DNA of 50,242 nucleotides, taken from NCBI GenBank assembly GCA_015655195.1, contig JAATFM010000266.1, forward strand, positions 1 through 50,242. The letters are read 5' to 3'. The notes under the pieces are model-generated. The model ran no database searches and was not told the origin of the DNA. It saw nothing but the letters and a program-made list of their open reading frames with translations. This document shows, one piece after another, positions 35,071 to 41,652 of the stretch; position 1 is the stretch's first letter; every line of letters begins with the position of its first letter. Origin of the DNA: Terriglobales bacterium (GTDB lineage: Bacteria; Acidobacteriota; Terriglobia; Terriglobales; Acidobacteriaceae). Position numbers and translations under genes: made by a program.

Positions 35071-35215
35071 CGGTCCGGAAGATGAACCTGGAACGCGAGA
35101 CGTCTGATTTGCGCCTCGACAGGTGAAAGGCGTCTTCATGGGATTGCGGCTCAAGCCCCCTTTGCTCACCCGGCGCCGGGAGATTTCCGGCTGGCGTGGC
35201 AAAGGGGCGTTTTTT
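35071..35215 (+). ncRNA. Candidate structured RNA or 5' attenuator ahead of MASE1-GGDEF gene
   Basis: About 145 nt bounded by an extended -10 promoter and a terminator, without a good ORF. Stems can be drawn: GAGACG (about 35096) with CGTCTT (about 35131), enclosing CGCCT-CGAC-AGGTG. The 3' stem CCCCTTTGC/GCAAAGGGG encloses a branch GCCGG/CCGGC and is followed by T6. It is either a free small RNA or a riboswitch/attenuator for the diguanylate cyclase that starts 56 bp later. It does not fit any riboswitch consensus I can recall. Confidence 0.38.
35157..35215 (+). terminator. Intrinsic terminator upstream of MASE1-GGDEF gene
   Basis: CCCCTTTGC (35157-35165) pairs with GCAAAGGGG (35199-35207), with an inner GCCGG/CCGGC stem, then CG and six T (35210-35215). 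Confidence 0.7.
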
Positions 35216-35270
35216 CCGGCGCGATAATTTACGATGTAGACCAAATATCGAGTTCACGCGGCCGGGGCGA

Positions 35271-37136
35271 ATGAACAAGACGATTCAGGACAACATCGAG
35301 GAGAGCGGCGGGGCAGAAAGTGTCTTTCCTGTCCGGCATCTCCTCTATGCCGCGCTGATTCTCGTCGGCGTAACCGTCGGCGCCGAGTTGCTCAATACCA
35401 TCTCGTGGAAGCACGGCGACATCAGCATCATGTGGCCCTCCACGGGCCTGCTCGTCGGAATGCTTCTCTGCGTGCCGCGACGGCAGTGGACCGCATATAT
35501 CGCCGTCGGCATAACGATCGATTTCGCTGCCACTCTTCTTCCGCCGCTCAACTCCCCGCTCTGGCTCACACTTGCGGCTACCGGATGCAACGTCATCGAA
35601 GTTACCGTCGCGGCATGGCTGCTGCGACCGGCGCTCGCCCCAGATCGCTACATGGCGCGAGCGGGGCAGCTCGTCAGCCTGCTCGTTTACGGCGTGATTG
35701 TGGCGCCCGGCGTGGCCTCGCTGTGCTATGCCGCGTGGCTGTCACTGGCCGGGTTTAAAGGCTTCTGGCCGGTTTTTTCGGAGTGGTTCACCGGCGATGC
35801 GCTGGGCATTTCGATTATGACCCCGCTCTACCTGGCGCTGCGGGCGCGGAAGCCTTTCTCCGATCGCGCCTGGTATGAGGCCGTTGGCCTCTTCACATTG
35901 CTTTGCGCCGTCAGCATCGGCGTCTTCTGGCAGACCTCGCTTCCGCTGCTTTTCGTGATTCTTCCTGTGCTGCTGCTTGTGGAGATTCGTCTCGGCATGG
36001 CCGGAGCAGCTCTGGGACTGCTTGCGGTTGCCTCCATCGGCGGATTCTTTACCGCCCGTGGCCATGGGCCCATCGGACTCACCGTCTTTACCCTTTCGCC
36101 GCGAACCTTCATGTTGCAGGTCTTCGCATTCGTTTCCATGTTGCTGCTTTACATTGCGGAGGTGGTGCGCGCGGCGCGCAATCGCTTCGAGCTTAATCTC
36201 CGCGCCAGCGAGCAGCGCTTCCGCCTGCTGGCCGAGGGATCAAGCGACATCATTGCCCTCAGCAATCTCGGCCGCGAGATTGTTTATGTTTCGCCGGCGG
36301 CTACTACGCTGCTCGGGTGGGAGCCCGGATCGGCCCCGCTGCTTAACCGCAAGCTGATGGTTCATCCCGAGGATCTGACCACGTTCGAGAAGCTCTACTC
36401 CGACTGCCTGGCCGGCAAGACCCGCAACATCCTTGAATTCCGCGGCAGAAAGAAGGACGGCGGATATTTATGGATGGAGGCCAACCTCGTACTGCACCGC
36501 AATCCCGAGACGCGGGAGCCGGAGGGATTCATCAATGTGATGCGCGACATCTCCGGCCGCAAGGCTGCCGACGAGGAGCTGAACAAGGCTCTCAATGTGG
36601 CGGAAAACCGCGCCATCACGGACGCCGTGACCGGAATCGCCAACCGCCGCCGCCTCGACGAGTACGTAGATAAGGAGTGGGTTCGCGCCCTGCGCGGAGG
36701 CTCCACGCTCTCCGTATTGATGATCGACGTGGACCACTTCAAGCATTACAACGACCGCTACGGCCATCTGGCCGGCGACCGCTGCCTGCGCGAGGTTACC
36801 GGGGCCATTGCCTCCATCGCCCATCGCCCTTCGGACTTCGTGGGCCGCTACGGTGGCGAGGAGTTCGTCGTCGTGCTGCCCGACACCGACACCACGGGCG
36901 CGCGCCACATTGCCGAGCGCATTCGCGGCTCCGTGGAGCAGGAGCAGATTCCGCACGAGGGAAACCCTCATGGAGTTGTCACAGTCAGCGTAGGCTGCGC
37001 GGCCATCCGGCCCGGCTCGGGCCAGCACTCCTCGCTGCTGCTCGAAAGCGCGGATGCGGCCATGTACCTGGCCAAGCAGTCGGGAAGAAACTGCGTGCGG
37101 GTGGACGGCGATGAAGCTCCGCTGCTCTGGCCCTGA
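35271..37136 (+). CDS. MASE1-PAS-GGDEF diguanylate cyclase
   Basis: 621 residues from ATG 35271; the ORF opens earlier but that part is the terminator. The N-terminal 300 residues form a multi-helix MASE1-type sensor with S-I-M-W-P-S-T-G-L-L-V-G. A PAS domain follows (about 325-445, ending M-R-D-I-S-G-R-K). The GGDEF domain has D-V-D-H-F-K-H-Y-N-D-R-Y-G-H, the active-site G-G-E-E-F at 528-532 and an R-x-x-D inhibitory site (R-P-S-D, 519-522) exactly five residues before it. It should therefore make c-di-GMP with product inhibition, in the inner membrane. The signal sensed is unknown. Confidence 0.93.
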   Translation: MNKTIQDNIEESGGAESVFPVRHLLYAALILVGVTVGAELLNTISWKHGDISIMWPSTGLLVGMLLCVPRRQWTAYIAVGITIDFAATLLPPLNSPLWLTLAATGCNVIEVTVAAWLLRPALAPDRYMARAGQLVSLLVYGVIVAPGVASLCYAAWLSLAGFKGFWPVFSEWFTGDALGISIMTPLYLALRARKPFSDRAWYEAVGLFTLLCAVSIGVFWQTSLPLLFVILPVLLLVEIRLGMAGAALGLLAVASIGGFFTARGHGPIGLTVFTLSPRTFMLQVFAFVSMLLLYIAEVVRAARNRFELNLRASEQRFRLLAEGSSDIIALSNLGREIVYVSPAATTLLGWEPGSAPLLNRKLMVHPEDLTTFEKLYSDCLAGKTRNILEFRGRKKDGGYLWMEANLVLHRNPETREPEGFINVMRDISGRKAADEELNKALNVAENRAITDAVTGIANRRRLDEYVDKEWVRALRGGSTLSVLMIDVDHFKHYNDRYGHLAGDRCLREVTGAIASIAHRPSDFVGRYGGEEFVVVLPDTDTTGARHIAERIRGSVEQEQIPHEGNPHGVVTVSVGCAAIRPGSGQHSSLLLESADAAMYLAKQSGRNCVRVDGDEAPLLWP

Positions 37137-37165
37137 CGCTCCGCGCCGGACGAAGAGTTAGCCCC

Positions 37166-38611
37166 TCACTGCAACCCCGCCATTACCAGCATTCGCGGCT
37201 CGGTCATCTCTTCGATGGCGAAGCGCAGGCCCTCGCGGCCCAGTCCGGAATCCTTCACGCCGCCGTAAGGCATCGGGTCCAGCCGCCACGTCGGCGTCTC
37301 GCCCACAATCAGCGCGCCGACCTCAAGCTCGCGGTACGCGGTCAGGATGCGCCCCGCGTCGCGCGTCAGCAAGCCAGCCTGCAAGCCGTATTTCGAGCGG
37401 TTCACTTCGGCCAGCGCTGTCTCAAAGTCGTCATACGGCTCGATGAGAACCACCGGGCCAAAGACCTCCTCGTCGCGCACTTTCATGCCGGCCTTGGTGC
37501 CGGTCAGAATCGCCGGCGTTATCAGCGCGCCCTTGCGCTCGCCGCCTTCGATCAGGCGCGCGCCGCCATCCGTGGCTTCTTTGATCCACGCTTCGATCCG
37601 CTCGGCCTCGCTGATTCGTATTACCGGGCCCACATCCGTCGCCTCGTTCCGCGGATCGCCGGAGACCAGCTTCTTGGCAGCCTCCACCACCTTCCACAGG
37701 AAGGTCTGGAAGATGGGCCGCTCGACAAAAACCCGCTGCACGCTGATGCACGACTGGCCGGCGTAGGCGAATGCCGCGCTTGCCGTCCGCGTCGCGGCTT
37801 CGTCCAGCTCCGGCCAGTCGCTGTGCACAATCAGCGCCGCGTTTCCGCCCAGCTCCAGCAGCACGCGCTTGCGGCCGGAGCGGGCCTTCAGCTCCCAGCC
37901 CACCTTCGCCGAGCCGGTAAAGCTCACCAGCTTGATGCGGTCTTCCTTTTCCGCCAGCCAGGCCGTGTCGGCATTCGAGAGTGGCAGCACGGCCAGCGCC
38001 TCTTCCGGCCAGCCGGCCTTCAGAATCACCTCGCCCAGTGCCAGCGCCGTGAACGGAGTCTGCGGCGCGGGCTTCAGAATCAGCGGGCAGCCGGCGGCCA
38101 AGGCCGGAGCCGCCTTGTGCGCGACCAGATTCAGCGGAAAATTGAAAGGCGTAATCGCCAGCACCGGTCCCACGGGAAAGCGCTGCACAAGGCCCCAGCG
38201 GCCTTCGTTGCCTTCGGTCAGGTCCAGCGGAATCGTTTCGCCGCCCAGCCGCGTGGCTTCTTCCGATGCGGTCTTGAAGGTCAGGATGGAGCGGTCCACC
38301 TCGGCGCGCGCCATCCGGATCGGCTTGCCCGCCTCGGCGGCAATCAACTGCGCGAAGCGCTCCTTCTGCTCGATCAGAGAGGCCGCAACGTCTTCGAGAA
38401 TCTCGCGCCGCTTCCAGCGCGGCAATGCCCGCGTACGGCGCATGGAAGCCACGGCGTGCTGCACCGCTTGCCGCGCATCGGCCCGCGTGGCCTGCGTTAC
38501 GCGCCCAACCAGTCCACCATCCCACGGCGAGCGAACTTCCATTACCTCGCCGTCAGTCCACTCTTTGCCGCAGAGCAAAAACCCAGTTTGTGTGCCGGGG
38601 CGCATCTTCAT
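37166..38611 (-). CDS. NAD(P)-dependent aldehyde dehydrogenase
   Basis: 481 residues from the ATG at 38611 (the open frame continues to 38923 without family similarity). Oxidises an aldehyde to an acid. Active-site parts are all present: Asn157 in T-P-F-N-F-P-L, Lys180 in L-K-P-A-P, the F-T-G-S-A-K-V-G loop at 231-238, general base Glu253 in L-E-L-G-G-N and nucleophile Cys288 in G-Q-S-C-I-S. It resembles the lactaldehyde/glyceraldehyde-type branch of the family. It has no operon partner; substrate not determined. Confidence 0.93.
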   Translation of the reverse strand: MKMRPGTQTGFLLCGKEWTDGEVMEVRSPWDGGLVGRVTQATRADARQAVQHAVASMRRTRALPRWKRREILEDVAASLIEQKERFAQLIAAEAGKPIRMARAEVDRSILTFKTASEEATRLGGETIPLDLTEGNEGRWGLVQRFPVGPVLAITPFNFPLNLVAHKAAPALAAGCPLILKPAPQTPFTALALGEVILKAGWPEEALAVLPLSNADTAWLAEKEDRIKLVSFTGSAKVGWELKARSGRKRVLLELGGNAALIVHSDWPELDEAATRTASAAFAYAGQSCISVQRVFVERPIFQTFLWKVVEAAKKLVSGDPRNEATDVGPVIRISEAERIEAWIKEATDGGARLIEGGERKGALITPAILTGTKAGMKVRDEEVFGPVVLIEPYDDFETALAEVNRSKYGLQAGLLTRDAGRILTAYRELEVGALIVGETPTWRLDPMPYGGVKDSGLGREGLRFAIEEMTEPRMLVMAGLQ

Positions 38612-38740
38612 GGGGGGATTACCTCGCAGGCCTTTCAGGCTTGACCTTTGGAAAGAGCATAGTCGTCCGCCCCCGGCAAGGGGAAGGCGTTTTGCCGCCG
38701 CCCGGCGTCCGAAGCCCCCCGTTCCTCGCCAAAAATTTAC

Positions 38741-38769
38741 TTGACTACGGCGTCGAAACCGGCGATAAG
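38741..38769 (+). promoter_or_regulatory. Promoter of the ribosome-inactivating protein gene
   Basis: TTGACT (38741-38746) and GATAAG (38764-38769) with the ideal 17-nt spacing. The ATG at 38778 comes 8 nt after the -10, and there is no Shine-Dalgarno, so the mRNA would be leaderless or nearly so. Confidence 0.5.
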
Positions 38770-38777
38770 CTCTCCTT

Positions 38778-39374
38778 ATGCCCCCGCACGACGAAGTTTC
38801 GCAAGTCACAATCGACCTTGGCCAGAACAGATACCAGTCCAGCCTCAACGCCTTCCGCAACCTCGTCGAAGGCAAGAGCAAATCTCCGTATATCCTGGCC
38901 GAGGTGCGGACTCCCAACGGCAAATCGCTCTTTATTCAGGTTCGCCACGAAGATATTTACGTCATTGCCTTCAAGGGAGCCGATAGCTGGTATACCTTCG
39001 AGGACCAGAAGGGCGGATGGGGAAAGCCCTGCGGCATCGGGTCCAACTACGCGCAACTCGGCACGGTCGGCCAGGTGATTCGCCAGGATATGAACACCCT
39101 TGCCGAGCTGAGCAGCTTTGGCAAAGGCGTGAGCATCAACAAAAGATTGTGCGCCATCCTCTTCGCTGTGGTCTCCGAGGCAACCCGCTTCGTTACCATC
39201 GCGACCTACTTCACCGGCATTACCAACGGAATCCTGCCCAGCGGCATGAACTTCGAGCACGCGAAGGACATGTATTTCAATAACTGGACCAAGCCGCCGG
39301 ACAGAAGCAGCATGGTGCCGGGCAAGGTCTATCACTACACGAAAAACGACATCCTGGTGGCTCGTAACCGGTAA
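38778..39374 (+). CDS. Ribosome-inactivating protein (rRNA N-glycosylase), ricin/Shiga A-chain family
   Basis: 198 residues, a compact member (plant A-chains are about 250-270). Seen in order: D-I-Y-V-I-A-F-K-G-A-D-S-W-Y-T-F (Tyr61, matching ricin Tyr80 in A-Y-V-V-G-Y-R-A-G-N-S-A-Y), G-S-N-Y-A-Q-L-G (Tyr91, ricin Tyr123), A-V-V-S-E-A-T-R-F (Glu134 and Arg137, ricin Glu177 and Arg180), and F-N-N-W-T-K (Trp170, ricin Trp211). The spacing is consistent, so the active site looks complete. The family removes one adenine from the sarcin-ricin loop of large rRNA and stops translation. No signal peptide, receptor-binding domain or immunity gene is evident. Flanked by an aldehyde dehydrogenase and, 51 bp away and convergent, a toxin-type nucleotidyl cyclase. 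Rare in bacteria outside Shiga toxins, Spiroplasma and a few actinobacteria. Confidence 0.88.
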   Translation: MPPHDEVSQVTIDLGQNRYQSSLNAFRNLVEGKSKSPYILAEVRTPNGKSLFIQVRHEDIYVIAFKGADSWYTFEDQKGGWGKPCGIGSNYAQLGTVGQVIRQDMNTLAELSSFGKGVSINKRLCAILFAVVSEATRFVTIATYFTGITNGILPSGMNFEHAKDMYFNNWTKPPDRSSMVPGKVYHYTKNDILVARNR

Positions 39375-39425
39375 GCACGGAACCGGTGGCGCGGGCAGCC
39401 GCACCCTACCGCCGGCGCGCCGCCT

Positions 39426-40679
39426 TTACCGATGCGGCATGAACCCATCGCGGATCGACATGCCCCACGCCCAGTTGCGCGGCACGTAATAGCTGGCCTT
39501 GTGCAGCGCCGTCGCGTAATTCCGGAATTCCATCATGTTTTCGAGCGTAGTCACGTGCTCGTAGCCTGGAATCTGCAGCCGCTCCGGCTGAAAGACCGTC
39601 AACGGAAAAGCGTCTCCGCCCTCCATATCCGCACCCGTAATGCCTCCGAAGATTACATTGCGGTGCGACTCGGCATTGTGATGCACGCGCCGGAGCGGCC
39701 CCGTCTGTCCCATGGCTGCATTCAGCTCGTTCACGCAGCGCAGGATGCGCGGCGTCAGGTTGCCCATGTCGCCATGCTCGCGACCGGCGGCTTGTCCGGC
39801 ATCGGGCAGCCTGCCGTACTGCGCGGGGGTAAAGCCAGCCTGCCCGAATGTCTTCCACTTTCCATCCGCATTCCTCTGGTTGGGCAGGCCCGTGTTCAGG
39901 CGCATGTCCATCACGCCGTCCATATTGACGCCGGCCGCAAAGGTCGCTCCCCGCTCCGGCCCCGTGGCCCTGCCGAAGTTCAGGCCGGGTTTCGAGACCT
40001 CCACCTTCGTGCGGGCGCCATAGTCGTTCCAGGCGGGGCACACGGCCATCAGGTCGTAGTCGCCAGTCATCGGCCTGTTGTTTGCACCCACCTCGGAACT
40101 CGTCATTACCTCCAGCGGCGCGGGCGTCTCGAACATCAACCCCTTGAGCGGCATGTATTTCGGATAGACAGAAATCAGGTAAGAACCGGCCGCGCCGCGC
40201 GTCGCTTTAAAAGCGAATCGCTGCTGGTCGGTGCTGCGCTGCGCAACAAGATAGTAGTCCTGGCTGCCTGTCACCTGCTGCATTTCAATCAGGGCTGTGC
40301 GGTTTTCGGCCCGCTCATTCAACTGAATCTGCAACTCCTCAGCCGTCAGGCTGAGCTGGGTCTTCCGCGCAAAGTTATGGCCGATCCCATCGTCGTTGTC
40401 CGCAGTGCTCTTGGCCTCCTTCGCGGTGCCGCCCACCTTGCTGTACTTACCCAGATAGGGCACAAACCCAGCCTGCGGTCCCCAGTCCGAGCTCTTGCCC
40501 TTCACATGGAAATTCTTCGTCGGATAGTTGCGCTCGATCCATCGAAGCGACCAGCGCCCCGTGGACCGAAACATAATGACTTCATTCTGCCGCGTCGCCA
40601 CCAGCCCGCAGGCCGTCATGTCCAGCAGCGTCATTCCATTTTCCGGATGCGCGAACGAGTTCTGAATTCCTGTAACCAC
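39426..40679 (-). CDS. Toxin-type nucleotidyl cyclase, edema factor/CyaA/ExoY family
   Basis: 417 residues from GTG 40679, with GAGGAG about 5 nt before it. It shows the class II cyclase signatures: V-I-M-F-R (Arg38, edema factor Arg329), Y-P-T-K-N-F-H-V-K-G-K-S-S-D-W-G-P-Q-A-G (Lys55 and Lys62, edema factor Lys346 and Lys353), M-T-G-D-Y-D-L-M-A (metal ligands Asp207 and Asp209, edema factor Asp491 and Asp493), H-H-N-A-E-S-H-R-N (His334, edema factor His577) and a C-terminal F-P-L-T-V-F-Q-P with Y-Y-V-P-R-N-W-A-W. The edema factor His351 position is Lys60 here. These enzymes make cAMP or other cyclic nucleotides after activation by a host protein (calmodulin or actin). The protein ends near residue 417, without a clear calmodulin-binding helical domain, pointing to an ExoY-like type. 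No signal peptide. Confidence 0.9.
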   Translation of the reverse strand: MVTGIQNSFAHPENGMTLLDMTACGLVATRQNEVIMFRSTGRWSLRWIERNYPTKNFHVKGKSSDWGPQAGFVPYLGKYSKVGGTAKEAKSTADNDDGIGHNFARKTQLSLTAEELQIQLNERAENRTALIEMQQVTGSQDYYLVAQRSTDQQRFAFKATRGAAGSYLISVYPKYMPLKGLMFETPAPLEVMTSSEVGANNRPMTGDYDLMAVCPAWNDYGARTKVEVSKPGLNFGRATGPERGATFAAGVNMDGVMDMRLNTGLPNQRNADGKWKTFGQAGFTPAQYGRLPDAGQAAGREHGDMGNLTPRILRCVNELNAAMGQTGPLRRVHHNAESHRNVIFGGITGADMEGGDAFPLTVFQPERLQIPGYEHVTTLENMMEFRNYATALHKASYYVPRNWAWGMSIRDGFMPHR

Positions 40680-40759
40680 GGAAACTCCTCTGGGGATTCA
40701 ATTTATGGGGAACTTCATCCTATCGTTGCGACCAACTGAAGTCCATCCCGAAATGGTTG

Positions 40760-40789
40760 TAAAGATGAATTTCTGCGCACTTATGTCAA
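40760..40789 (-). promoter_or_regulatory. Candidate promoter of the cyclase gene
   Basis: On the minus strand a perfect TTGACA (complement of 40784-40789) is followed after 18 nt by TCTTTA (complement of 40760-40765). The -35 is good but the -10 is poor, so another -10 or a regulated promoter is possible. It leaves an 81-nt region before the GTG. Confidence 0.35.
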
Positions 40790-40866
40790 CACGGCGGCGT
40801 TATCAGTTCCTGTGGATATGCGAATGCTGCGCGTGATTTTGGCAGGCTGCGGTAGACTTCCTCCGT

Positions 40867-41556
40867 ATGGCTCACGAAAGACGACGCAGCAGCAAACTCC
40901 CTTTTGACCACGAAGAGGCCATCTCGCATCTGCGCGCCGCGGACGCGAAACTCGCCGCGCTGATCGATCGCGTCGGCCCGTTCACCATGAAGCTCGACAC
41001 CTGGAGTTCGCCCTTCGAGTCGCTTGTCGAGTCGATCCTCTACCAGCAACTGCATGGCAAGGCGGCGGCGACGATTCACCGCCGTGTGCGCGAGTTCTTC
41101 GGCGGCGATCCCACGCCACAACTACTGCTCGATGCGCCGGAGGAACGGCTGCGCGCCTGCGGAGTCTCCGGCAACAAGATCAAGGCCATGCGCGATCTCG
41201 CGGCAAAGACATTGGACGGAACCGTGCCGACATATGCCGCCATCCGCAAAATGCCCAGCGAAGAAATCATCCGGCGGCTCACCGAAGTGCGCGGCATCGG
41301 CCCGTGGACCGTCGAGATGCTGCTCATCTTCCGCATGGGCCGGCCCGATGTGCTGCCGGTCAGCGATTACGGCGTACGCAAGGGCTTCGCACTAACCTTT
41401 CTGCGCCTGCCGAAGACTCGCGCCATTGCCGCAGCCGACCTGCCCAAGCCGGAAGTGATGCTGCGCCGCGCAAAGCTCTGGGCTCCGTATCGCTCGGTCG
41501 CAAGCTGGTACATGTGGCGCGCCTGCGATCAGGAGAAAAATACGCCGCTGGCCTGA
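40867..41556 (+). CDS. DNA-3-methyladenine glycosylase, AlkA-type (HhH-GPD)
   Basis: 229 residues. Removes alkylated purines from DNA in base excision repair. The core shows S-I-L-Y-Q-Q-L-H-G-K-A-A, the helix-hairpin-helix L-T-E-V-R-G-I-G-P-W-T-V-E-M (about 138-151) and the catalytic Asp167 in V-L-P-V-S-D-Y-G-V-R-K-G-F. There is no N-terminal AlkA_N domain, so it is the short form. TAGACT ends 8 nt before the ATG and there is no Shine-Dalgarno, suggesting a near-leaderless mRNA. Divergent from the cyclase gene across 187 bp. Confidence 0.94.
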   Translation: MAHERRRSSKLPFDHEEAISHLRAADAKLAALIDRVGPFTMKLDTWSSPFESLVESILYQQLHGKAAATIHRRVREFFGGDPTPQLLLDAPEERLRACGVSGNKIKAMRDLAAKTLDGTVPTYAAIRKMPSEEIIRRLTEVRGIGPWTVEMLLIFRMGRPDVLPVSDYGVRKGFALTFLRLPKTRAIAAADLPKPEVMLRRAKLWAPYRSVASWYMWRACDQEKNTPLA

Positions 41557-41652
41557 AAAGCCTAAAATAATCTCGTCTGCTATGGGTGTTCCACCTTCGG
41601 CGCGTCTTTGCTCTTGCGCCTTAGACGGGATACCACACAGATATAAAACACC

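Noticed and set aside
35071..35215. 6S RNA or signal recognition particle RNA
   Set aside because: The region lacks the long end-to-end helix with central bubble of 6S RNA and the GGAAGCAGCC-type SRP loop; kept only as an unnamed structured RNA.
35196..35270. Upstream start for the MASE1-GGDEF protein
   Set aside because: It would make the intrinsic terminator part of the coding region; ATG 35271 leads directly into the sensor domain.
38612..38923. N-terminal extension of the aldehyde dehydrogenase to 38923
   Set aside because: The extra 100 residues do not resemble the family and would overlap the RIP gene and its promoter.
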